From Prosthecobacter dejongeii (GTDB lineage Bacteria; Verrucomicrobiota; Verrucomicrobiia; Verrucomicrobiales; Verrucomicrobiaceae): a DNA stretch of 64,000 nucleotides. The position numbers and the translations under genes were made by a program. A model generated the notes under the pieces. The model had not been told where the DNA came from and did not search any database. It saw nothing but the letters and a program-made list of their open reading frames with translations. Location: contig NZ_JACHIF010000006.1 in the NCBI RefSeq assembly GCF_014203045.1, positions 62,001 to 126,000 on the forward strand, read 5' to 3'. Below, piece after piece: positions 17,001 through 24,204 of this stretch (the stretch's first letter is position 1; each line of letters starts with the position of its first letter).

Positions 17001-18022
17001 AAATTCGGGCTGTTACTGTTCAAGGCGCCCACACTGCCGATGCGCAGCGCGCCGTTGTTCACGATGACCCCACCCGTGAAGGTGTTATTGCCACTGAGGA
17101 TGATGGTCCCGGCTGCAGCGGTGCTGCTATTGATCGTTAACGCGCGGCTACCGCCGAGTTCGCCGATGTTCCCAGCGATGGTGCCCGTGGTACCGCCTGC
17201 ATTGGTGGAGATGCCTGCTGCAGCGGTCAGGGTGATGGGGCCGGAGAGTGTGCGATTTTGATCAAACCGGATGGCCCCGCGTGCACCATTGCCCGTGCCA
17301 GCGATGGAGATGGGGACATTCATCGCGCTCGTCTGGCTGTAACCGATGACCAAACTGTTGTTAGTCTGCACATCAATGGCCCCAAGGCTGGTGATGGAAG
17401 CAATGTTTCCCACACTCAGGAAAACACCGCCAGAGTTGGCCAGCGTCGGCATGGTCAAGGTCCCCGTCCAGGTGTTGACTCCATTTAGAGTGATGAGGCC
17501 CAGGTCTGTGCCTGTTTTCTCCAACTTGATGTTATTGCCTGAGATCGCAGAACTGATGGTGATGCGGGCATTGCCCACGTTGGAGCTGCCATTGGCTAGG
17601 CTGATGCCGGCTTCATTGGTTAGGGCCAGCGTGCCCCCGGTCAGCACGTAGGCGCGGGTTTCCGCATTGGTGAGATTGAGCGTGTTGAATTGCAGGCCCC
17701 CAGCATTCAAGGTGCCACTGAGGGTGATGGTGGTCGCGGCGGTGGATAGGCCTGGCGAGGTGCCGTTTCCCAGCACGGCGATGCTTCCGGCGGCATTGTT
17801 CCAGCTCACATTCGTGCTGCCGTTCCACCAGTTGCTGTTGCTGGTGTTCCAGGTGCCGCCGCCATCGGTCACACCATCGCCCGTGCCATTCGCATCCCAC
17901 TGCAAAGTCTGCGCGGGAAGTGGGCTGGCCAGTAGGAGGCTGGACAGAGCGGCGAGCAGGCGACAGTCAAGGGTGAAGCGCCGGGCACGGCCGTGGACGA
18001 CTTTCAGGGCGGTCAGTTTCAT
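14027..18022 (-). CDS. Autotransporter-associated beta-strand repeat protein with PEP-CTERM anchor
   Basis: This exported protein of 1331 residues has a signal peptide ending near PLPAQT (about residue 38). Most of the chain is built from PATR-type repeats of the form GTL-x-LTGANTYTG-x-T, for example SGNNTFTGGVIVNNGALR and LSGANTYTGVTEIIRGTLR, predicted to stack into a long beta-helix. The C-terminus has the sorting signal VIPEPSRALLLTLGGLFLFVRRRRSQ: the PEP motif, one membrane helix and an Arg cluster. That predicts processing by an exosortase and surface or EPS association. No exosortase gene is seen in this window. Low-complexity Asn/Gly/Thr composition differs from neighbouring enzymes. 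Confidence 0.9.
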   Translation of the reverse strand: MKLTALKVVHGRARRFTLDCRLLAALSSLLLASPLPAQTLQWDANGTGDGVTDGGGTWNTSNSNWWNGSTNVSWNNAAGSIAVLGNGTSPGLSTAATTITLSGTLNAGGLQFNTLNLTNAETRAYVLTGGTLALTNEAGISLANGSSNVGNARITISSAISGNNIKLEKTGTDLGLITLNGVNTWTGTLTMPTLANSGGVFLSVGNIASITSLGAIDVQTNNSLVIGYSQTSAMNVPISIAGTGNGARGAIRFDQNRTLSGPITLTAAAGISTNAGGTTGTIAGNIGELGGSRALTINSSTAAAGTIILSGNNTFTGGVIVNNGALRIGSVGALNSNSPNLLTFSNTTQAKSVFLDGFSITTAGLSTLGSTDVVTVQNANATAATLTLRNATTQTFRGSLSDGTGGGTLSLVKTGPGTQVLTRANSYTGSTTITTGSLQLDFAATGAPVANILGSSSPLILNGGTLALTGGASAANSQTVNGLTAAPGRSTISLTTNATTPQNLLLNLGTITAQNGGTVNFLLPAGTQSVSNGIRTTSGNDASGILGGWATVNGQDWASVSGGNIVAYTGYQQITNFSSGENAQGPLPNNPNANVKIVDGGSSGDIALGNPSGITDINTLIQAATGNAVIASGSTATLRLGIQGGILLTTDAGNLTVGAAPNNGSVLAAGGSVSGTAGQISFTDQVATQVTTVNSIIHDNGAGGTVTVVKNGPGTLILAGTTSNYTGGTFLNAGLTRISADRSLGAIPGSVQAGNLTFNGGTLQWNSGFNLSNNRGITLLAGGGTFDTQIHTTTYGGIISGPGGLTKLATGSVNGSGTLALTGANTYAGETIVTSGTLLVSHNQALGSMAGGTQVASAGIVRLNEGITVTGETLTINGPGNNQGNLQVQTGNAEWAGDIIIGNDAARIGTGSSTGVLTISGVIKNGAGSKLGISAQSGGTVILSGANTYTGVTEIIRGTLRLGRDNALASATVLSLLTNTVVTETVAVDLYGFDQTVSGLRHGVVSNVDNINITNSQTGDESIFTLNQTTNQTYSGKITGNLAFIKEGAGTLTLTNTFNAIVTASPLVTTPVASVSNYTGKTTIRAGTLALSENGNLTGTPWIQVDQNALFSISGRSSGDYTLNAQVLSGRGSVNGLLNVAGSSYLSPGDSTGTLANAGNGLGELTFTNLTLQGGTPTLRALFQIGATNSNLADILSAGNPAYFANADSSDLYDSLQINGTLGLNAGSTLKVELQGSYVPQLGDVFNLLDWTTTLNPDADGAGGAGAFTLADLDLTSANPILMNNGWFFETSQFLQHGIIYVAVIPEPSRALLLTLGGLFLFVRRRRSQVS

Positions 18023-18140
18023 GGTTGGGGGGATTCCCAGCCTAACTCATCCTGATTTTTTTTCAGCAGAAACGTACGTATGAGCATCAGGATAAGGGAT
18101 TTCCCCACCCTGATGCCATCCAGTCCCGAAAGACTGCGGA

Positions 18141-21100
18141 TCAGTCTTCGGAGCGTAGCGCTTCTTCGGCTTCCAGGCCAAAGAGGAACTCGAAGTCGGA
18201 TTTTTCCAGCGTGCTGGAGAAGCCACCTTCGCCCAAGATATTGGCGGACATGAGGCTCTTCTTCTGCTGCAGAAGCATGATTTTTTCTTCGATGGTGCCT
18301 TTGGTGATCATTCGGTAGGCCATCACGGGCTGGGTCTGGCCGATGCGGTGAGCACGGTCAATGGCCTGGGCTTCCACGGCAGGGTTCCACCATGGATCGT
18401 AAAGGATGACGTAGCTGGCGGAGGTGAGGTTCAGACCGCTGCCGCCTGCCTTCAGAGACAGGAGGAAGACGCATGGGTCTGGATCTTCCTGGAAGCTCTG
18501 GACCACTTCGGAACGATTGTTCGTGCTGCCGGTGAGCCAGTAGTGCGGGATTTTCATCGTATCCAGGTTATCCCGGATGATGCTCAGCATGGTGACGAAC
18601 TGGCTGAAAAGCAGCACCTTGTGCCCTTCGGCATGGAGGCCTTCGATGAGTTCCAGGGTGGAGGTCAGCTTGGCGCTGTCTTCATCACCGGCGGATTTAT
18701 CCACCAGGGCGGGGTGACAGCAGATCTGGCGCAGGCGGGTGAGAGCCTGCAGGATGGCGAAACGTTTTTGCGCCAGGACTTCAAAGCCGGAGGCGGTGAG
18801 CACCATGTGCTGGGCCTTCGCCAGTTCTTCACGATACAGCCGCTCCTGCGTGCCGCTCATTTCACACAGCATGGCTTCCTCACTGCGCGCAGGCAGGTCT
18901 TTGGCCACCTGGGACTTCGTGCGCCGTAACAAGAAGGGTTTCAAACGGGCGGAGAGGCGCTCGCTAGCCTTGGCATCCTTGCGGCGGTCAAAGTGACGGT
19001 GGAAGTAATTGCGATCTCCCAGGGCACCCGGAGCCGCGAAGGTCATGAGGCTCCACAGGTCTAACAAACGGTTCTCTACGGGTGTGCCGCTGAGGACGAG
19101 ACGGCTTTCCGCTTTCAGCATGCGCGCAGCCTTGGCGGCCTTGCTGTCCGGGTTCTTGATGTGCTGCCCTTCATCCAGGATGACGGCCAGCCATTTGACA
19201 GATTCCAGCAGTTCGATGCAGCCACGGAGCTGTGCGTAGTTCATCACCATGACGTGGTAGTCCTTATACAGGCTTTCCAGGTCCAGCTCTTCTTTGTCCC
19301 GCAGCACTTGCACTTTCAGGCCAGGGGCAGCTTTGCCGAATTCAGTGGCCCACACATCTAGCACTGATTTCGGGCACACGACCAGGCAGGGCCAGGCATT
19401 GCGGTAGCGACTGCGCAGCCACAGGATCCAGGTGATGCTCTGGATGGTTTTACCCAGACCCATGTCATCAGCCAAGATGCCACCAAATTTGTTCAAGCTG
19501 AGGTAGGAGAGGAAGTGGAAGCCCTCTTCTTGGTAAGGGCGCAAGGTCACACCCAGACCTTCTGGCACTGGAGGGCGCTCCTCCAACTTCGCCTCTTCCA
19601 TGCGCTGGGTCAGATTCTGCCATGCACGTGGGTTGATGATTTCTTTGGCGCCCTGGCCGGTGAGCTGGCGCCAGTGCAGGCGATGCGCCTCATTGCTGAA
19701 TTCATCCATGTCCAGACCCAGTTGGTCCATCATGGCCTGCTGTTCTTCGCTGAGTTCCAGCTTCACGCGGCGCCAGGTGCCATCGGCTAGCTGCACGAAG
19801 CCACCCTTTGCGGAGATGAGACGGCGGATGTCTGCGGCTTTCAGGTCGGCACCGTCCACTTCAAAGACCATCTTCAGGTCAAACCAGTCAATGTTCGCTG
19901 TTTGGGAGGCCTCGATGCGCACACGGGCGATGAGGGGATCTGCCAGGATGGATTGCAGGCGATCATCTGCTGTCAGGCTCATGCCTTCGGGGAGGCCCTT
20001 GGCCCAGTTGTTAAACTGGTCGGGAAAGGTCTTGGTCAGGCGCACGCGGAAGCCTTCGTGCTCGGCATCATACACGGGGCGCATGTCCTGCAGGGCTGCT
20101 TCGGCCAGACCTAGGGCGGTGCGATCGCGGCAGATGATGCTGTTGTCATCGTCAGGTCGGGCGTTTTCCGTCGGCTGCCAACCTGCATAACGGAGGACTT
20201 CCCTGACGGTGCCATCGGGCGTGGCGGCATCCACCTGGAAGACGGCGTGCTCCGTGCTGGTGGCGTGGGAACGGGCGATGCAACTGGCGCGCACCTGCAC
20301 CTGCAGCGGCTCATGCCGGATGCGGGCTGCAATGTCCGCCGGCAGGGGCAAGCTGAGCTTTTCCAGGAAGGCGATGCCATCCTGGGTGGCGAGGGCGTTG
20401 ATCGGGATAGAGGCAGGGCCATCCAGACGGGTTTCTTCCGGGAACCAAAGCGGGCCTGGGAAGAGGGTATCCACCGAGAGGAAGAGGGGCTCCACCCCGT
20501 GCATCACGCGCAGCGGCAGGGGCGCGGGTGTGCCATCGGCCTGCACGAGTTCCAGCCGCAGTTGCCCGGTCTCAGCTTCTTCGGTGCTGGACCAGCGCAG
20601 CGGCTCACTGACGCGGCGGAAGGGCATTTCATCCAGCGTCAGCAGGCGCGCCTGGAGGGCGGGTTGCTGGAAAAGAGTGCCCAGCCAGCGGCTGTGCGTA
20701 TCCAGGTCAAAACGGCAGACATCGCCCGGATTGGCCCCGGCCTGGCTGACGCAAGTCAGCAGCAGGAGTTCTGCGGCAGCGGGCAGGGTCAGCGCCCCGC
20801 GTTCATATTCACTCTCCAAAGAAGTGAGCTCCATGCCTGCCACATTGCGGAAGGCGGCGTCTTCACCTGCACGCATTTGCAGGCGGGCTTCGGAGGGGGT
20901 GATGATGAGGCGTAGGTCACAGCTACGGCGCTGTTTCGGCGGGGCATCGGAGAGGCTGCGCAGGAGCGTGCGGATGCGCTCGCGCCACAGCGGCAGCGTG
21001 CGCTCCTGACGCCAGGCACTGAGGCGGGCGCGCACGGCATCCAGGTCCACGCTATTGCGCAGGAAGGAGGGGGCAGGGAGATTGCGCTCATTCAGTGCCA

Positions 21101-21650
21101 GGGCCACGTATTCCCAGAATTCCCGCAGGTTCACGGGCGGTTCAGGCCACAGGGCCAGCGGGTCCACACTCTGGATGCTCCAGCGTGGGTGCAGGCGCAC
21201 CATGTCCTGATCATAAATCTGGCCGCTCTGGCGTACGCGCTGAAAGCGTTTCTCCAGCTTGCTGAGGTAGCCTTCTTCTTCCGGGGTGAGCTGGCGGGCG
21301 AGCCGCCGCTCCAGCATGAGCTGAAAGGTTTCCTCAGGGGGCAGGGAAGGGGCCGTGCTATTCGGTGCCTGACGGGCGAAACGGCGCTGCGCCGCTACCA
21401 GGGCTGCGCACAGGGCCAGGAGATGCAGAGGCTCTTCATCACAATCGCTTTCAGAGATCCACGCATCCTCCTCCAGGGCCCAGCGTACATTCACGCGGCG
21501 GTCGTCTAAGATCACCTCCGCCAGCACTTCATCCTCCACAATGTCGAGCCCGCGAATGGCATCATCATCGGCGAGGCGTTCCGCCTCCTGTCGAAGGCGT
21601 GGATCAAAAGACTGAAGGAGACCGGGGAGGGATGTGGCGAAGTCAGGCAT
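18141..21650 (-). CDS. SNF2-family DEAD/DEAH-box helicase
   Basis: The C-terminal half is a complete Swi2/Snf2 ATPase. Walker A is LADDMGLGKTIQS, motif II is DEGQ rather than the usual DEAH or DEAQ, and motif III is SGTPVENRLLDLW. Motifs V and VI are AGGSGLNLTSASYVILYDPWWNPA and DRAHRIGQ. The N-terminal 650 residues are a long unassigned region typical of bacterial SNF2 proteins. Bacterial members translocate on duplex DNA and are thought to remodel nucleoprotein or stalled polymerase complexes. An upstream GTG would add 16 residues; the ATG was preferred because it starts the conserved-looking PDFATSLPGLL segment. No obvious operon partner is present. Confidence 0.88.
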   Translation of the reverse strand: MPDFATSLPGLLQSFDPRLRQEAERLADDDAIRGLDIVEDEVLAEVILDDRRVNVRWALEEDAWISESDCDEEPLHLLALCAALVAAQRRFARQAPNSTAPSLPPEETFQLMLERRLARQLTPEEEGYLSKLEKRFQRVRQSGQIYDQDMVRLHPRWSIQSVDPLALWPEPPVNLREFWEYVALALNERNLPAPSFLRNSVDLDAVRARLSAWRQERTLPLWRERIRTLLRSLSDAPPKQRRSCDLRLIITPSEARLQMRAGEDAAFRNVAGMELTSLESEYERGALTLPAAAELLLLTCVSQAGANPGDVCRFDLDTHSRWLGTLFQQPALQARLLTLDEMPFRRVSEPLRWSSTEEAETGQLRLELVQADGTPAPLPLRVMHGVEPLFLSVDTLFPGPLWFPEETRLDGPASIPINALATQDGIAFLEKLSLPLPADIAARIRHEPLQVQVRASCIARSHATSTEHAVFQVDAATPDGTVREVLRYAGWQPTENARPDDDNSIICRDRTALGLAEAALQDMRPVYDAEHEGFRVRLTKTFPDQFNNWAKGLPEGMSLTADDRLQSILADPLIARVRIEASQTANIDWFDLKMVFEVDGADLKAADIRRLISAKGGFVQLADGTWRRVKLELSEEQQAMMDQLGLDMDEFSNEAHRLHWRQLTGQGAKEIINPRAWQNLTQRMEEAKLEERPPVPEGLGVTLRPYQEEGFHFLSYLSLNKFGGILADDMGLGKTIQSITWILWLRSRYRNAWPCLVVCPKSVLDVWATEFGKAAPGLKVQVLRDKEELDLESLYKDYHVMVMNYAQLRGCIELLESVKWLAVILDEGQHIKNPDSKAAKAARMLKAESRLVLSGTPVENRLLDLWSLMTFAAPGALGDRNYFHRHFDRRKDAKASERLSARLKPFLLRRTKSQVAKDLPARSEEAMLCEMSGTQERLYREELAKAQHMVLTASGFEVLAQKRFAILQALTRLRQICCHPALVDKSAGDEDSAKLTSTLELIEGLHAEGHKVLLFSQFVTMLSIIRDNLDTMKIPHYWLTGSTNNRSEVVQSFQEDPDPCVFLLSLKAGGSGLNLTSASYVILYDPWWNPAVEAQAIDRAHRIGQTQPVMAYRMITKGTIEEKIMLLQQKKSLMSANILGEGGFSSTLEKSDFEFLFGLEAEEALRSED

Positions 21651-21859
21651 GAGCACAAAACCCACGGTGGAGACCGGGGGAACTGGTTGCCTTAGCACAG
21701 TGATTCGCCTCGCGCCAGAGCAGTCTTAGAGATGTCACCCTTGTCACGTAAATTTCTTTTCTCTCCGGAGGCGGGGCAGCGGGGTGTTTGGGGACTGATC
21801 TCAAAAAAATCCAACACCCGGTCAAGATAACCGTTATCCCCTTGTTGTATTATACCGCC

Positions 21860-22720
21860 ATGAAAATCCCCCCTCAAGAGACCACTTTTCTCAGGAATCT
21901 CTACGCCACTCCAGCGGATTGGCAGAGAGACTTGTTTTATTCCGTGGTCCGGGCAGGGCACTTGCACGCGGGGGTAGAGCACCGCATCCAGCGAGAAACC
22001 TACCCAGGGCATGAACTCATCCTTTGCCTCAGTGGCCAGGGTTGGGTGCAGGTGGCGGGGAAAAAACATGAGGTGGGCCCGCAGCAACTGGTGTGGGTGA
22101 ACTGCCACCACCCCCACGCTTACGGGGCCGTTTCCAAAGATCCGTGGGAGGTTTATTGGGTGCGGGCGGAGGGGCGCTCGCTCGACCGCATCTCCCAACT
22201 GCTGGAGGTGCGCTCCATGCCCGTGTTTGCTGGCTTCGATGCGGGGCAAGCTGCCATGGAATTTGGGCGCAGCTTTGATTATCTAGAGGGCAATCGCCCC
22301 TGTGATGCCGCCCATGTCAATGCAGCCGTCTCGTCCATCATCGCTATGGCGTTCGATGCTCGTTTGTCAGATCCAGATCTCATCCGCCCAGACCTACCCA
22401 TGCCGGTGCAAAAGGCGCTGGAGAAAATGCGCCTCTACTTTCACCAACCCATCCGCGTGGTGGAACTGGCGCAGCTCGCAGGCATGAGCGAAAGCCACTT
22501 CAGCCGCCAGTTTAAGGCCGCCATCGGCACCAGCCCCATCGACTGGCTGCGCCGCGAGCGTATCAACCAGGCGAAGCGCCGCCTCATCGAGTCCGACGAC
22601 CCCGTCAAAGAAATCGCCCGCCAAGTCGGCTACGCTGACCAGTTCTTTTTCAGCAAAGACTTCAAACGCATGACAAAACTCACGCCGACTCAGTTCCGTG
22701 AAGAAGAGCGGCAGAGTTGA
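21860..22720 (+). CDS. AraC-family transcriptional regulator
   Basis: The N-terminal cupin-like sensor domain (about residues 20-150, with HELILCLSGQGWVQ and WVNCHHPHAYG) precedes a double helix-turn-helix DNA-binding domain (about 185-286). The second part carries the AraC signature VKEIARQVGYADQFFFSKDFKR-x-TKLTPTQFR. Many homologues of this layout control sugar or glycan use in response to a small ligand; the ligand here is unknown. The start is the ATG before KIPPQETTF, because upstream codons do not look like protein. It stands alone, converging with maf 25 bp downstream. Confidence 0.88.
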   Translation: MKIPPQETTFLRNLYATPADWQRDLFYSVVRAGHLHAGVEHRIQRETYPGHELILCLSGQGWVQVAGKKHEVGPQQLVWVNCHHPHAYGAVSKDPWEVYWVRAEGRSLDRISQLLEVRSMPVFAGFDAGQAAMEFGRSFDYLEGNRPCDAAHVNAAVSSIIAMAFDARLSDPDLIRPDLPMPVQKALEKMRLYFHQPIRVVELAQLAGMSESHFSRQFKAAIGTSPIDWLRRERINQAKRRLIESDDPVKEIARQVGYADQFFFSKDFKRMTKLTPTQFREEERQS

Positions 22721-22745
22721 GGGGGGCTATAGTTGGCTGCGTAGA

Positions 22746-23330
22746 TCAGGTAGGGCCCACCTTTCCCAGCACCTCCACCAGCTTTTCCATGGGCAGACCC
22801 ATGACGTTGGTCCAGGAGCCTTCGTAGTGGTCGAGGATCATCTCACTGCATTCCTGGATGCCATAAGCACCGGCTTTGTCCAGCGGGTTCACACGGGCGT
22901 GATAGGCCTGGATGAGCGTATCCGTCAGCGGTTTGAAGGTGACCTCGGTGATGACGTGGAAACCGAGTCCCGCGCTGCCGCCTTCGCGGGCGAGATAGAC
23001 GCCTGTGCAGACCTGATGCTGGCGGCCAGAGAGGCGACGCATCATGGCCAGGGCTTCGTCTAAATCTTTCGGTTTGCCTAATGGATCTTCATCCACATAA
23101 ACGAGGGTATCTGCGCCGATGACCAGGGCCTCCGGTCTCAGGGCGGCTCCAGCAGCGGCTTTGCGCCGGGCGTTTTCCACCGTTAGGTCCTCCGGGGTCA
23201 GGCTGGCATCGTGGGCTTCTTCTACATCAGGAACCAGGATATCAAACGTGTAGCCTGCTTCTCGCATCAGCGCGATGCGCCGGGGGGACTGAGAGGCCAG
23301 CACCAGCGGCGGCGGGGGGAGGGAGATCAT
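22746..23330 (-). CDS. maf: Maf-like nucleoside triphosphate pyrophosphatase
   Basis: Maf/HAM1-superfamily enzymes hydrolyse non-canonical or modified NTPs to NMPs plus pyrophosphate. The signature LASQSPRR is at residues 11-18, and GADTLV (about 72-77) holds the catalytic aspartate. KPKDLDEA-x-MMRRLSGR and KAGAYGIQE complete the family pattern. Length (194 residues) is normal. The start overlaps the stop of the upstream lipoprotein gene by 4 bp, so the two are coupled. Confidence 0.92.
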   Translation of the reverse strand: MISLPPPPLVLASQSPRRIALMREAGYTFDILVPDVEEAHDASLTPEDLTVENARRKAAAGAALRPEALVIGADTLVYVDEDPLGKPKDLDEALAMMRRLSGRQHQVCTGVYLAREGGSAGLGFHVITEVTFKPLTDTLIQAYHARVNPLDKAGAYGIQECSEMILDHYEGSWTNVMGLPMEKLVEVLGKVGPT

Positions 23331-23557
23331 GTGCCTTGTTCTTCGATCATGAGCACTTCATCGGCCCGTAGCAGCGAGTCCCGATCTTGAAAGGTCTTGT
23401 AGCGATAGTAGCCGGTTTTTCCCTGAAACTGTGGGCGGCCTTTGCACAGGTATTGGCGGCCATCTTTGAGCGTGATCTTATAACTGCTGGTGGACTGGCA
23501 ACTGGCCAAAAGGGAGGCCAGGGCGACGATGCTGAGGGTACGCTGGAGCAGGGTCAT
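23327..23557 (-). CDS. Small YgdI/YgdR-like (DUF903-type) lipoprotein
   Basis: This 76-residue product has a clear lipobox (ALASLLASC, Cys about 20). The short mature part, YKITLKDGRQYLCKGRPQF, RYKTFQDRDSLLRADEV, resembles the small SH3-like fold of DUF903 lipoproteins. The function is unknown. The start directly precedes the signal sequence. It is divergent from the methyltransferase gene, with only 67 bp between the starts, and coupled to maf downstream. Confidence 0.75.
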   Translation of the reverse strand: MTLLQRTLSIVALASLLASCQSTSSYKITLKDGRQYLCKGRPQFQGKTGYYRYKTFQDRDSLLRADEVLMIEEQGT

Positions 23558-23624
23558 GCAGGAAGAACGCTCCCCAAGGAAAAACATTCGCACCGTTTCG
23601 CAAGTCCGGTTATATGCGCTGCCC

Positions 23625-24200
23625 ATGTCCGCCGCCACTTTTCTGCATGAATTCGTCCGTAATTGGAAGACCGTCGGCGCGGTGGCACCTTCCAGCGCCG
23701 CTTTGGCCTCCCGCATGATGGAATCTGCCGAAGTGGGCAAGGCCCGCCATGTGCTGGAACTGGGCCCCGGTACCGGCGCTTTCACAGAGGCCATTTTGGA
23801 TTCCATGCCTCATGGTTCCAGCTACCTGGGCATTGAGCTGAATGAGACCTTTGTCACTCAGCTCAAGACGCGTTTTCCCACCATGAACTTCCACATCGCG
23901 GGGGCGCAGGAGTTTGATTTCGCCAGTTACTTGGCGGATCGCGAGCCCTTTGATGTCATCGTCAGTGGTCTGCCGTGGACAGCTTTCCCACGCGGGTTGC
24001 AGGAGGCGATTTTGGGCAACGTGCTGCCGCATTTGCGTGATGGTGGGCGCTTCGCTACCTTCGCCTACTACGGCTTTCATCGGCTGCCCAGTGGTCAGCG
24101 TTTCCGAGGCCTGCTGCATGACCTCCTGCCCGGGGTGGAAACCAGCCGTGTGGTGTGGGGCAATGTGCCGCCGGCGTTTGTTTACGTGGCGCGTAAGTAA
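23625..24200 (+). CDS. Class I SAM methyltransferase (phospholipid N-methyltransferase / KsgA-like)
   Basis: This is a Rossmann-fold methyltransferase of 191 residues. SAM-binding motif I is VLELGPGTGAFT, with an acidic residue at the end of the next strand in YLGIELNE and a later motif VIVSGLPWTAFP. The N-terminal FLHEFVRNWKTVGAVAPSS is characteristic of bacterial enzymes annotated as phospholipid N-methyltransferase (PmtA-like), which methylate phosphatidylethanolamine. rRNA dimethylase relatives share the core. The ATG chosen matches the start of this signature. It stands divergent from the lipoprotein gene and converges with recG. Confidence 0.78.
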   Translation: MSAATFLHEFVRNWKTVGAVAPSSAALASRMMESAEVGKARHVLELGPGTGAFTEAILDSMPHGSSYLGIELNETFVTQLKTRFPTMNFHIAGAQEFDFASYLADREPFDVIVSGLPWTAFPRGLQEAILGNVLPHLRDGGRFATFAYYGFHRLPSGQRFRGLLHDLLPGVETSRVVWGNVPPAFVYVARK

Positions 24201-24204
24201 CGCC

